A DNA stretch of 64,000 nt, from NCBI GenBank assembly GCA_039821605.1, contig JBCBNV010000002.1, positions 124,001 to 188,000 of the forward strand, written 5' to 3'. Position 1 is the stretch's first letter, and the number at the start of each line of letters is the position of its first letter. Below, piece after piece: positions 43,931-52,425 of the stretch. Origin of the DNA: CALBPI01 sp039821605 (GTDB taxonomy: Bacteria > Pseudomonadota > Gammaproteobacteria > Steroidobacterales > Woeseiaceae). A program made the translations under genes and the position numbers. The notes under the pieces are model-generated. The model was not told where the DNA came from. It did no database searches and was given only the letters and a program-made list of their open reading frames with translations.

Positions 43931-44680
43931 TCAGTTGGCCCCCGCCAGCGTCCGCAACCATGCCTGTACCGCGTCGATGCTGTCCAGTTGCCAGCGCGCC
44001 GCCGTGCGCGCGCGGTGCCCCACGCGGATGGACAATCCCCCCATCGCATTGACAGCCTCGAAACCGGGCTCGTCAGTGGTGTCATCGCCGATGAACACGG
44101 GCTGCCGATCGCGCCAGGGCGCACGTGTGCTCAGGAACCGGATGGCGCTGCCCTTGTTGCCGCTCGCGGCGCTGAGCTCAAGCACGTGATTACCCTCAAT
44201 GAGCTCGAAGCCCGCCCCGACCTCGCCGGCGAGCCCCCGCATGGCGCTCGACAGCGCCGGGCCGTGTTCGACGGCGCGGCGGTAGTGCAGGGCGCCGCCA
44301 AAGCGCTTGTGCTCGAACAGGCTGCCCGGGTGTGTCGCGGCCAGCGCCTGCATGCGGTCGAGCGCGACGTCGGGCAGCGGGATGCCCAGATCGTGGATGC
44401 GCCCGTCCGTTCTGATCTCGAGCCCGTGCGAGCCCGCCGCGGGCAGCTCGAGTGGTCCGAACAGCCCGTCGAGCGCGGCGATGCTGCGACCACTCACGAG
44501 CGCCAGTGCGCCGCCGCAGGCGTCGTAAAGCTCGCCGAGCAAGCCGCGCAGAGCCGCGTCGACAACCACGGCGTCGGGCGTTTCCGCGAACGCCAGCAGC
44601 GTGCCGTCGACATCGAGGAATAGGGCAGTCGTGCGCGCGTCGGGAACGTCCGGTCGCGCCAGGGCGGCTTCAGGTTGCAT
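43931..44680 (-). CDS. otsB: Trehalose-6-phosphate phosphatase
   Basis: Protein of 249 residues from the ATG complementing 44678-44680, with GGAG upstream; the frame is open 20 codons further without conserved content. HAD motif I is FLDVDGTLLAFAE and motif II LVSGRS; GSHGLEIR and the late PVFIGDDTTDEPGFEAVN complete the OtsB signature. It removes the phosphate from trehalose-6-phosphate to give trehalose. First gene of the trehalose transcript and divergent from plsB. Confidence 0.95.
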   Translation of the reverse strand: MQPEAALARPDVPDARTTALFLDVDGTLLAFAETPDAVVVDAALRGLLGELYDACGGALALVSGRSIAALDGLFGPLELPAAGSHGLEIRTDGRIHDLGIPLPDVALDRMQALAATHPGSLFEHKRFGGALHYRRAVEHGPALSSAMRGLAGEVGAGFELIEGNHVLELSAASGNKGSAIRFLSTRAPWRDRQPVFIGDDTTDEPGFEAVNAMGGLSIRVGHRARTAARWQLDSIDAVQAWLRTLAGAN

Positions 44681-44773
44681 GGTGACTCCAGGACCCGCAA
44701 CGGGGTGTCGGCGGACAGCCTTGCGCAGCGACCGCCGCATTTCAAGCGGCGTCTGGGAGGGGGCGTGCTGCGC

Positions 44774-44779
44774 TACAAT
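44774..44779 (+). promoter_or_regulatory. Candidate plsB -10 box
   Basis: TACAAT at 44774-44779, in the 148-bp space between divergent otsB and plsB, fits a sigma-70 -10 hexamer 49 bases before the plsB ATG. No good -35 box is present at the normal spacing. Confidence 0.35.
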
Positions 44780-44828
44780 GCGGGCGGGGAGAGGCCGTCA
44801 CGGAGGCGGCCCCGGGGACCGACATCGA

Positions 44829-47330
44829 ATGAATCCACTGAGCCGCAGCCTGTATGCGGGGCTGTCGCGCGTTATGCGACTCTGGGTCCGGCCAGAGTTG
44901 CAGCCGCCAGCCCACATCGAGCGCGTACGATCGCTTGCGGCCGACCCGGCCGTGCGCGTGTGCTATGTGCTCGAAAACGGCGGTCTCGCCGACTTCCTCG
45001 CGCTCAACGCGGCCTGCGAAAAGCTCGGGCTCCCCGCGCCCACCGATGAACTTGAGTTCGGCAACGAGAGCCTCGGGCGCTCCGTCGTCGTGCTGCGCAA
45101 GATGTCCGGCTGGTTGTTGCGGCGACGTTCGCGCCAGCAGTCGCGGCGCCTGACCCGGCTCGTGGGGCTGGCCGTCGATGCGCGCGACGCCTCGACGACC
45201 ACGATCGATGCACTACCCATCTATCTCGTTCCGGTTGCGCTGTACTGGGGCCGATCTCCCGGCAAGGAACGCAGCCTGTTCTCGTTGTTCTTCTCCGAAG
45301 ACTGGCATGTGGCTGGGCGAACGCGGCGCTTTATCACGACGCTGCTGCACGGCCGCCACACACTCATGCACTTTTCCGAGCCGCTCGAGCTCGCACCCAT
45401 TCTGCGCGAGGGCCAGGACGCGCCGCGCACCTTCCGAAAGACCTCGCGTGTGTTGCGGGTCCACTTCCGGCTGCGGCGCGAGGCCACGGTCGGACCCGAC
45501 TTGTCACACCGCCGCACGCTTATCGGCGAGGTGCTCGCCGAAGCGCCCGTGCGCACACTCTTGCAGGCCGAGGGCGCACCCGGCTCGCGCCAGCGCCGCC
45601 GCGCCGAAAAGAAGGCGCGCAAGTACGCCTACGAGATCGCCGCCGATCTGTCCTACCCGACCGTTCGTATTCTCGAGCGCCTGCTGCTCTGGGTCTGGAA
45701 CAAGATTTACGACGGCATCGAACTCAACAACCTCGAGACGCTGGAGGCCGCGGCGGAGGGCAACGAACTCGTCTACGTGCCTTGCCACCGCAGCCACTTC
45801 GACTACCTGTTGCTGTCGTTCGTGCTGTACCGCCGAGGCTTCTCGCTGCCCTACGTGGCGGCAGGGATCAACCTCAACCTGCCTGTCGTGGGAGCGGTCC
45901 TGCGCCGCGGCGGCGCGTTCTTCCTGCGTCGCACCTTTAGTGGCAACCGGCTCTACGCCGCTGTGTTCCACGCCTACCTCAAGGCGCTGCAAACGCGCGG
46001 CTACCCCATCGAGTACTTCATCGAGGGTGGTCGCAGCCGCACGGGCCGACTGCTGGCACCCAAAGGCGGCATGATCAGCATGACGGTGCGCGCGTTCCTC
46101 GAGGACGCCCGGCGCCCCGTGAAATTTGTGCCGATCTACTTCGGTTACGAGCGGCTCATCGAGGGCACGTCGTTCATCGGCGAGCTCAGCGGTCGCGGCA
46201 AGAAGAAAGAGTCGCTGGGCGGGCTGTTCCGATCGCTGGGCGCACTGCGCGAGCATTTCGGTCGCGTCTACGTGAATATTGGCGAACCCATCGATCTTGC
46301 CGACGTGCTCGACGACGCCGTGCCGGGGTGGCGTGACACCGAGCTCACCCCTGGCGAGCGCCCCGATTGGATGCCACAGGTCGTGGACCGCCTGGGCGGC
46401 GACATCCTCGAGCGCATCAATGCGGCGGCTGCGGCAACGCCCATCAGCATGCTCGCGCTCGCGCTGCTCGGTACGCCGCGCCTCAAGATGGCGCGCGCCG
46501 ATCTGGAGCGCCAGCTCGCGCTCTACCAGTCGCTGTACGCGCTCACGCCCTACAGCGCGGTGGCCACCGTGCCCGACATGCCGCCCGGCGACATCATCGC
46601 GCACGGCCTGCGCATGAAGGTCATCAGTGTCGAGTCACACCCGCTCGGCGACATCGTCAACCTCGCTGAGCGCGAGGCCGTGTTGCTGACCTACTTCCGC
46701 AACAACGTCCTGCACCTCGTGGCCCTGCACGGTCTCGTGGCCGCCTGCTACATCCACGGTAACGCCCTCGAGCTCGACGAACTCAAGCGCCTGATCCGTC
46801 TGACAGCACCGCACGTCCGCGCGGAAATGCGCCTGCACTTTGGCGCCGACGAACTGGTCCAGGTCGTTGAGCGCGTCATCGACGCCATGGTCACGTCGGG
46901 CCTGTTGCGTCGCGACGGCAACGTCCTGCTACGCCCGCCCGCGGGCAGCCCGGAGGTCTTCGCGCTCACGCAGCTCGGTCAGTCCGTGGTGCCCGTGCTG
47001 CAGCGCTACTTCATGACCATCGCGCTCATGAACCGCTTCGGCAGCGGCAAGCTCACCCAGAACCGTCTCGAAGAACTCTGTCAGCTCTGCGCGGAACGAC
47101 TCTCGATCATCTACGGCCTGCGTTCGCCCGACTTTTTCGACCGCAAGTTGTTTCGCGGCTTCCTGGGCACCCTGCGCGAGCAGGGCACAATCCACGTCAA
47201 CGAAGACGGCAAGCTCGAGTTCGAACTCTCCTTCGAAGCGATTGAGCGCGACGCGCGACTCGTACTCGGCGAGCCCCTGCGGCACAGCATCCTCACCGTC
47301 ACCGAAGTGACGGAGCGCGACGACGACTGA
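44829..47330 (+). CDS. plsB: Glycerol-3-phosphate 1-O-acyltransferase
   Basis: Protein of 833 residues from the ATG at 44829 with GGGGA upstream; the open frame before this has no conserved content. The acyltransferase motif I is PCHRSHFDYLL (His about 320), motif II region IEYFIEGGRSRTGRLLAPK, motif III FVPIYFGYERLIEG. It is an inner-membrane-associated enzyme that starts phospholipid synthesis by acylating glycerol-3-phosphate. Length and motif order match PlsB (about 800 residues). The gene is followed by the hairpin-element region. Confidence 0.97.
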   Translation: MNPLSRSLYAGLSRVMRLWVRPELQPPAHIERVRSLAADPAVRVCYVLENGGLADFLALNAACEKLGLPAPTDELEFGNESLGRSVVVLRKMSGWLLRRRSRQQSRRLTRLVGLAVDARDASTTTIDALPIYLVPVALYWGRSPGKERSLFSLFFSEDWHVAGRTRRFITTLLHGRHTLMHFSEPLELAPILREGQDAPRTFRKTSRVLRVHFRLRREATVGPDLSHRRTLIGEVLAEAPVRTLLQAEGAPGSRQRRRAEKKARKYAYEIAADLSYPTVRILERLLLWVWNKIYDGIELNNLETLEAAAEGNELVYVPCHRSHFDYLLLSFVLYRRGFSLPYVAAGINLNLPVVGAVLRRGGAFFLRRTFSGNRLYAAVFHAYLKALQTRGYPIEYFIEGGRSRTGRLLAPKGGMISMTVRAFLEDARRPVKFVPIYFGYERLIEGTSFIGELSGRGKKKESLGGLFRSLGALREHFGRVYVNIGEPIDLADVLDDAVPGWRDTELTPGERPDWMPQVVDRLGGDILERINAAAAATPISMLALALLGTPRLKMARADLERQLALYQSLYALTPYSAVATVPDMPPGDIIAHGLRMKVISVESHPLGDIVNLAEREAVLLTYFRNNVLHLVALHGLVAACYIHGNALELDELKRLIRLTAPHVRAEMRLHFGADELVQVVERVIDAMVTSGLLRRDGNVLLRPPAGSPEVFALTQLGQSVVPVLQRYFMTIALMNRFGSGKLTQNRLEELCQLCAERLSIIYGLRSPDFFDRKLFRGFLGTLREQGTIHVNEDGKLEFELSFEAIERDARLVLGEPLRHSILTVTEVTERDDD

Positions 47331-47368
47331 GCGTCTTCGTTGAGAGAGACTCCGGCGTTCTGACCGGC

Positions 47369-47480
47369 GTGTCCGCGGCGACAGGTGTTCGTCGGGGACG
47401 CTCGAGTACATCCCTGTATCGCTTGGCAGGCGACATCCATGTCGCCTGACACCCCGCCGAACACCTGTCGCCACGGACAC
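47369..47480. repeat. Nested-hairpin intergenic element, copy 1
   Basis: Two 29-base arms (47369-47397 and 47452-47480) are complementary at 27 of 29 positions. Between them lie a 26-base core (47399-47424, CGCTCGAGTACATCCCTGTA then TCGCTT) and a perfect inner stem-loop (47427-47448; CAGGCGACAT, CC, ATGTCGCCTG). The same architecture, with an identical core in reverse orientation but different arms, recurs at 47536. Open frames crossing it are by-products of the palindrome. Confidence 0.9.
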
Positions 47481-47535
47481 TCCTGCGACACCATAACCGA
47501 AGCGCCTGCGCGACCTTTCCGTCACCACCGACGCA

Positions 47536-47653
47536 GGGGTGTGGGTGCCGGGAGGGGTTTCCCGGGGTGTTGGCCGACAGGGATGTCGGCCAGCAAGCGA
47601 TACAGGGATGTACTCGAGCGCCCCCGGGAAACCCCTCCCGGCACCCGCACCCC
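47536..47653. repeat. Nested-hairpin intergenic element, copy 2 (opposite orientation)
   Basis: Arms of 32 bases (47536-47567 and 47622-47653; starts GGGGTGTGGGTGCCGGGAGG) pair with one mismatch. Inside are a stem-loop (47571-47592; TGGCCGACA, GGGA, TGTCGGCCA) and the 26-base core at 47595-47620 (AAGCGATACAGGGATGTACT then CGAGCG), which is the exact reverse complement of the core of copy 1. Core and stem-loop order are mirrored relative to copy 1. The rest of the 384-bp space between plsB and trhO (47331-47714) shows no gene. Confidence 0.9.
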
Positions 47654-47702
47654 GAATTCTGTGCGGAAAACTTCAAACCAGTGATGCTTGCCAACGCTAT
47701 GG

Positions 47703-47708
47703 GATAAT
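47703..47708 (+). promoter_or_regulatory. Candidate trhO -10 box
   Basis: GATAAT sits six bases before the trhO ATG in GCTATGGGATAATGGACGG. If used, transcription would start at or near the ATG. GGACGG could instead be a ribosome site for a longer message. Confidence 0.3.
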
Positions 47709-47714
47709 GGACGG

Positions 47715-48668
47715 ATGAACCGGTGCCACGTTGTCAGCTTCTACCGCTTTACCCGTGTTGCGGATCCGCGCGCGCTGGGTGAGGCGGTGCGTGAGGCGGC
47801 CGCAGCGCGCGGGTTGCTCGGGACGGCGATCGTGGCGCGGGAGGGTCTCAATGCGACGCTCGCGGGGTCGCGTGGGGCGCTCGATGATCTGTTTCAGTGG
47901 CTCGCCACACAACCTGGTTTTGCCGGTCTCAAGGGTCGCTGGTCTGAGGCAGAGGCGGCGCCGTTTCGGCGTCTGCGAATCAAGTACCGCGATGAGATTG
48001 TGTCGATGGGGCATCCCGACGTGAACCCGGCCGATGGGCAGGGCGAGCATGTCGATGCGGCGGGCTGGAATGCGCTTCTCGATGATCCCGAGACGCTGGT
48101 GATCGACACGCGAAACGACTACGAGATTGAAGTCGGCACGTTCACGGGCGCCGTGGATCCGGGCACCACGTCGTTTCGGGAGTTCACCGAATACGTCGAG
48201 CGCGAGCTCGGTGATGCGCGAGAGCGCCCCGTTGCCATGTTCTGCACGGGCGGGATCCGCTGCGAGAAGGCCACGGCCGTCATGCGTGACATGGGCTTCG
48301 AGAAGCTCTATCAGCTCGACGGCGGCATCTTGGGCTATCTCGATGCTGTGGCCGCCGACCCCGAGCTCGAGCAGAAGTGGCAGGGCGAGTGTTTCGTGTT
48401 CGACTCGCGCGTCGCAGTCGATCGAGACCTCGCGCCCGGCGATTACGCGCAGTGCCACGGTTGTCGGCGCGCGCTGTCCCGGGAAGACACGGCGCATCCC
48501 GACTATGAGGCCGGGATCTGTTGCGCGCGATGTGTGGGCGATCTCACAGCTGCGCAGCGTGAACGGCTCGAGGAACGCCGCCGCCAGGTGGCGCTGGCCG
48601 AGGCGCGTGGTGAGGCGCACATCGGCGCCGTTTATCCACCCGATGTCAGGCGTTCAGGTCGGGGATGA
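47715..48668 (+). CDS. trhO: tRNA uridine(34) hydroxylase (TrhO/YceA)
   Basis: Protein of 317 residues. An N-terminal domain (VVSFYRFTRVADP, REGLNATLAGSRGALDD, RLRIKYRDEIVSMG) precedes a rhodanese domain with VIDTRNDYEIEVGTFTGA and the active-site loop CTGGIRCEKAT. A C-terminal Cys-rich part follows (CHGCRRALS, CCARCVGDL). This is the TrhO layout; the enzyme hydroxylates U34 of certain tRNAs using oxygen. Its end overlaps the convergent DUF465 gene by 23 bases. Confidence 0.95.
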   Translation: MNRCHVVSFYRFTRVADPRALGEAVREAAAARGLLGTAIVAREGLNATLAGSRGALDDLFQWLATQPGFAGLKGRWSEAEAAPFRRLRIKYRDEIVSMGHPDVNPADGQGEHVDAAGWNALLDDPETLVIDTRNDYEIEVGTFTGAVDPGTTSFREFTEYVERELGDARERPVAMFCTGGIRCEKATAVMRDMGFEKLYQLDGGILGYLDAVAADPELEQKWQGECFVFDSRVAVDRDLAPGDYAQCHGCRRALSREDTAHPDYEAGICCARCVGDLTAAQRERLEERRRQVALAEARGEAHIGAVYPPDVRRSGRG

Positions 48669-48873
48669 TCTCGGACTGAAGGCGCGCGATCGCGTCCTTG
48701 AGTGAGAGCTTGCGCTTCTTGAGGCGACGCAGCCGCACCTGATCCACGGTGATGTCGTGTGACAGGCGGTCGATGAGGTCGTCGAGATCGCGGTGCATCA
48801 CTCTGAGCTCCTTGAGCTTGGTCAGCGTGTCGAGCGATTCGTGATCGACGATCTCTCTGATGTTGTCGTCCAT
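48646..48873 (-). CDS. DUF465 (YdcH-like) small protein
   Basis: Protein of 75 residues from the ATG complementing 48871-48873 (MDDNIREIVDHESLD). It is almost all helical and charged: ELRVMHRDLDDLIDRL, then RLRRLKKRKLSLKDAIARLQ. Composition and spacing fit the DUF465 family of small coiled-coil proteins of unknown role. It lies 13 bases after cysQ in the same direction, so both may be one transcript. The C-terminus overlaps the end of trhO. Confidence 0.8.
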   Translation of the reverse strand: MDDNIREIVDHESLDTLTKLKELRVMHRDLDDLIDRLSHDITVDQVRLRRLKKRKLSLKDAIARLQSEIIPDLNA

Positions 48874-48886
48874 GCCCCGGGCGGCC

Positions 48887-49678
48887 TCATTGCGCGAGTG
48901 GCGCGAGCCAGTCGCGTGACCGACTGCCGATAACCACAAAGTGTGGGTTCAGAATATCGGCTTTCGTGTTGTACGCAAGCGGCGTGCCGTCCGTCCGTAC
49001 GACACGACCGCCAGCGGCTTCGACCACGGCCTGCGCCGCAGCCGTGTCCCACTCCGACGTGGGGCCCAGGCGCGGGTAGACGTCGGCGCCGCCTTCGGCG
49101 ACAACGCAGAACTTCAGCGAGCTGCCCATGGGCACCACCTCGTGGTCACCGATGGCGGACAACCAGGCGCCCAGTGCGTCGCTCGCGTGGGAGCGACTGC
49201 CGACGACGCGCGCGGTCTCGGGCGTCTTGCGGCGGACGCGGATTTCCTCGGGCGGCGAATCGCCGTCGATGCGGACGGCGCCATTGACCGTTTCGCCCAC
49301 GTAGGTGACGTTGCGCACGGGTACGTGCACCACGCCGAAGACGGGGGCGTGGTTCTCGATGAGCGCGATGTTGACCGTGAACTCACCGTTGCGGTTGACG
49401 AACTCCTTGGTGCCGTCCAGCGGGTCGACGAGCCAGTAGCGGTTCCAGGCGCTGCGCACGTCGAAGTCGGGCAGGCCGCCTTCCTCGCTGATAACGGGCG
49501 CGTGCGCGTCGCGCGCCGCGATACCGTCTACGATGACGTGGTGTGCGGCCAGGTCGGCGCGCGTGAGCGGCGACGCATCGTCTTTCTCGGTGACCTCGAA
49601 TTCGGTACCGTACACGTCGAGGATCGCTGCACCGGCGCGCCGCGCCAGCGCAACCACCCAATCAAGATTCTGCGTCAT
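48887..49678 (-). CDS. cysQ: 3'(2'),5'-bisphosphate nucleotidase
   Basis: Protein of 263 residues. Inositol-monophosphatase-fold metal motifs are EEGGLP, WLVDPLDGTKEFVNRNGEFTVNIALIE and SEWDTAAAQAVVEAAGG. FVNRNGEFTVN is characteristic of CysQ, which breaks down 3'-phosphoadenosine 5'-phosphate from sulfate assimilation. Start MTQNLDWVVALA. It is divergent from the HAD nucleotidase gene (78 bases between starts). Confidence 0.94.
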   Translation of the reverse strand: MTQNLDWVVALARRAGAAILDVYGTEFEVTEKDDASPLTRADLAAHHVIVDGIAARDAHAPVISEEGGLPDFDVRSAWNRYWLVDPLDGTKEFVNRNGEFTVNIALIENHAPVFGVVHVPVRNVTYVGETVNGAVRIDGDSPPEEIRVRRKTPETARVVGSRSHASDALGAWLSAIGDHEVVPMGSSLKFCVVAEGGADVYPRLGPTSEWDTAAAQAVVEAAGGRVVRTDGTPLAYNTKADILNPHFVVIGSRSRDWLAPLAQ

Positions 49679-49756
49679 GATCGGCGTCGCTGCTTCTGAA
49701 GAGCGGCGGATGGTAGCAAGAGACCGATCAGCCGACTACGCCGACACGGAGCCCGC

Positions 49757-50419
49757 GTGGACCACCTGTTTGACGACCGCGAGACCCTGCTGCTCGACCT
49801 CGACGGCACGCTGCTCGATCTCGCCTACGACAACTACGTGTGGCTTGAGGCGCTGCCCACCGCGTTTGCCGCCGAAAAGCGGGTCAGCGAAGCCGAGGCA
49901 AAAGCGCGCATTCTCGGGCGCATCGAGCGCCTGCGCGGCACGATGAACTGGTACTGCCTCGACGATTGGAGCGACGCGCTCGACTTCGATGTGATGGCCG
50001 TGAAGCGGGCCCAGGACGATCGCATCGCCTGGCTCGAAGGTGCGGAGGCGTTTCTGCACCGGGCCCGGCTTGCGGGCTACCGACTCGTGCTCGTGACCAA
50101 CTCCGTGCGCCAGCTGCTCGAGCTCAAGGACGAACGTACGCAGGTCCTGGCCCACATGGATGCGGCCTACAGTTCACAGGACTTCGGCGCGCCCAAGGAA
50201 ACGCAGACATTCTGGCAGCGGTTCTCGCAGGTCGAGCGCATCAACCGTCGAGACTGCCTGCTCATCGATGATTCGGCGCCCGTGCTGCACGCCGGGCAGA
50301 CCTTTGGTCTGGGCGCCGTGCTTGGGCTTCGGCGACCCGACACGAGCCGGCCGTCCCGCGACCTGCCGGGATTGCCCACAGCGGAGAGTGTGGCCGAGCT
50401 GCTGCGCGGCAGCGACTGA
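49757..50419 (+). CDS. HAD-type nucleotidase (YrfG-like)
   Basis: Protein of 220 residues from a GTG at 49757. HAD motif I is LLDLDGTLLDLAYDNYVW, with a cap containing GTMNWYCLDDWSDALDFD, then LVLVTNSVRQLLELKD and LLIDDSAPVLHAGQTFG. The DNYVW and MNWYCLDDW segments resemble YrfG, a GMP/IMP nucleotidase in E. coli; the substrate is inferred. It converges on rhlB with one base between the stops. Confidence 0.88.
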   Translation: MDHLFDDRETLLLDLDGTLLDLAYDNYVWLEALPTAFAAEKRVSEAEAKARILGRIERLRGTMNWYCLDDWSDALDFDVMAVKRAQDDRIAWLEGAEAFLHRARLAGYRLVLVTNSVRQLLELKDERTQVLAHMDAAYSSQDFGAPKETQTFWQRFSQVERINRRDCLLIDDSAPVLHAGQTFGLGAVLGLRRPDTSRPSRDLPGLPTAESVAELLRGSD

Positions 50420-50420
50420 C

Positions 50421-51866
50421 TCAGGCGTCGGTGTTGGCGCCGGTCGTTTCGCCCGAGGGTTTGCGGCGACGACGACGACGCTTGCGGGCCGGCTTGTCAC
50501 CCCCTTCGTTTGAGGTGGCCTTCTGCTCGCCTTCGGCAGGCTTGCCGTTGCGAGAACCATTGCGGCTGCCACCGCCACCGCCACTACCGCCGCCGCTACT
50601 GCGCCGGCGGCCAGCGCCACCACTGCTGCGGCCGCGCCCGTCACCGCGACCCGGGCCACTGCGCCTCGGGCGCCGCGGTGGGCGCTCGATTTCGGGCAGG
50701 TCTTCGTGGTCGAAGCTCTCGACGGGAATGCGAAAGCCGATGTAGCTCTCGATGTCGGGCAGCGAGATGACGTACTGCTCGCAGCCGAAACTGATGGCTG
50801 TGCCCGATGCACCTGCGCGGGCTGTGCGGCCGATGCGGTGCACGTAGTCCTCGCGGTCCTGGGGCAGGTCGTAGTTGAATACGTGCGTCACGTCATCGAT
50901 GTGCAGGCCGCGCGAGGCGACGTCGGTGCCGATGAGCACCTTGAGCTCGCCTTCCTGGAACGACTTGAGCATGCGCTGGCGCTTCTTCTGGGGTACGTCA
51001 CCCGAGATCGCGCTCGCTTCGATGCCATTGGCGTTGAGCGTGTCCTCCAGGCGTTCCGCTTCGCGTTTCGTGTTCACGAACACCATCGTGCGGTCGATGT
51101 TGTCCATTTCGCGCATGAGCTTGATGAGCAGCGGGATCTTCTCCTCATTGGACGGGTAGTAGATGCTCTGCTCGACACGGTCGGCCGTCACCTTTTCCGG
51201 CTCGACGCGAATAAGCTCGGGTTCGTTCATGTGCTCCGCGGCCAGCTCCATCACGCGGTAGGACAGCGTGGCCGAGAACAGCAGATTCAGACGCTCACCG
51301 GCGGGCGGCAGCCTGCGCAGCAGGTAGCGGATGTCCTTGATGAAGCCCAGGTCGAACATGCGGTCGGCTTCGTCGAGTACGAGCACCTGCGCCTGGTTCA
51401 TGTGGAACACGCGCTGCTTGAAGTAGTCGATGATGCGACCGGGCGTGCCAACGAGAACGTCGACGCCCGCGGCGATGATGTCGCGCTGCTTCTCGTAGTC
51501 GCGGCCGCCGTAGGCGAGGCCAAGTTTGAGGCCCGTGTGCTTGCCGAGCACGGCGGCGTCGTCGGCAATCTGCACAGCCAGCTCACGCGTCGGCGCCAGC
51601 ACCAGCGCCCGAATGCCGCTGTCGCCGTCTTCGCGCGTTGTGCCCGAGTTCAAAAGCCTGTTGAACAGCGCGATGAGGAATGCGGCGGTCTTGCCCGTAC
51701 CTGTCTGGGCCTGGCCTGCAACGTCCTTCCCGGCGAGTGCCTGCGGCAGCGTTTGTGCCTGGATGGGCGTGGCGTGGCTGAAGCCGGCGTCCTCGATGCC
51801 GCGGCGCAGCGGATCGGGCAGCTCGAGGCTCGAGAATTCAAGTTCGGAGAGGTGGTCGTCAGACAT
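50421..51866 (-). CDS. rhlB: DEAD-box RNA helicase RhlB
   Basis: Protein of 481 residues. Motif Q/I region TPIQAQTLPQALAGKDVAGQ and QTGTGKTAAF, motif II VLDEADRM, motif III FSATLS, motif VI HRIGRTARAG. The start SDDHLSELEFSSLELP and full motif spacing match RhlB, an RNA helicase of the degradosome. The C-terminal 90 residues are low-complexity Gly/Arg/Ser and then Arg/Lys (RKRRRRRRKPSG), longer than in E. coli and probably RNA-binding. It is divergent from trxA-rho, the same neighbourhood as in E. coli. Confidence 0.95.
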   Translation of the reverse strand: MSDDHLSELEFSSLELPDPLRRGIEDAGFSHATPIQAQTLPQALAGKDVAGQAQTGTGKTAAFLIALFNRLLNSGTTREDGDSGIRALVLAPTRELAVQIADDAAVLGKHTGLKLGLAYGGRDYEKQRDIIAAGVDVLVGTPGRIIDYFKQRVFHMNQAQVLVLDEADRMFDLGFIKDIRYLLRRLPPAGERLNLLFSATLSYRVMELAAEHMNEPELIRVEPEKVTADRVEQSIYYPSNEEKIPLLIKLMREMDNIDRTMVFVNTKREAERLEDTLNANGIEASAISGDVPQKKRQRMLKSFQEGELKVLIGTDVASRGLHIDDVTHVFNYDLPQDREDYVHRIGRTARAGASGTAISFGCEQYVISLPDIESYIGFRIPVESFDHEDLPEIERPPRRPRRSGPGRGDGRGRSSGGAGRRRSSGGGSGGGGGSRNGSRNGKPAEGEQKATSNEGGDKPARKRRRRRRKPSGETTGANTDA

Positions 51867-52425
51867 AGTATGTTTTCAAATTCTTATCGGGCTGCACCCC
51901 ACCGCCTGGTGGTCAATTTCATGGTGCAAACACTTGCAAAATGGCCCGCGAACGGGTGAAATAACTCAACAAAGCGCAACTGCCGTTGCATCGTCCACAG
52001 AAGATCAATAACTCAGGACGCTTAAGTACCCGCTCTCGAAGCTCGCGTGCAGCCTTAAAGCAGCACTCAAGTCTCGGCGAATCGTCGCAAAAGCCGCCGG
52101 AATGCACTGATTGAGTGCGACGCGCCGGCAGGCGCGGGCCGAAGCCACCGAAAGAGCTCACCGGGACAGCAAGTACACCAACGGCACGGCCTAGCCAGCG
52201 CATAGTGCCTGATACAGCGCGCCGAGTCACCCACTGCCTGGGACGGGCAGGGACATCGGCGGACCAGTAACCGCTCCGAGGCAGCCGCACGACCGCCGCG
52301 TCGAGCGGCATCCAATCCAACGCTTCGCCGTTCATTTTCCGTTTCGTTCTATTTCAATCCTATCGTCTGTTTCCCAATCCGGAACACCATCTATCCACAC
52401 GCTGAATACTGAAGGGGTATCACCG
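51867..52425. other. 559-bp space between rhlB and trxA without a supported gene
   Basis: Promoters for both divergent genes must lie here. A 138-codon frame on the minus strand (51919-52335) has no family motif, odd Cys/Ser composition and no good coding signature, so it is not called. GGTGCAAACACTTGCAAAAT at 51923-51942 contains TTGCAAAA like the motif before the TonB receptor. The region is much less GC-periodic than the genes around it and may hold a long leader or an RNA. Confidence 0.5.

Noticed and set aside
47385..47684. Open reading frames across the nested hairpin elements, on both strands
   Set aside because: They arise from the palindromes; both copies give similar peptide fragments (for example YRDVLER) because of the shared core, and none has a ribosome site or family features.
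51919..52335. 138-codon minus-strand frame between rhlB and trxA
   Set aside because: No family motif, atypical composition with many Cys and Ser, and it fills a promoter region; considered a chance frame.
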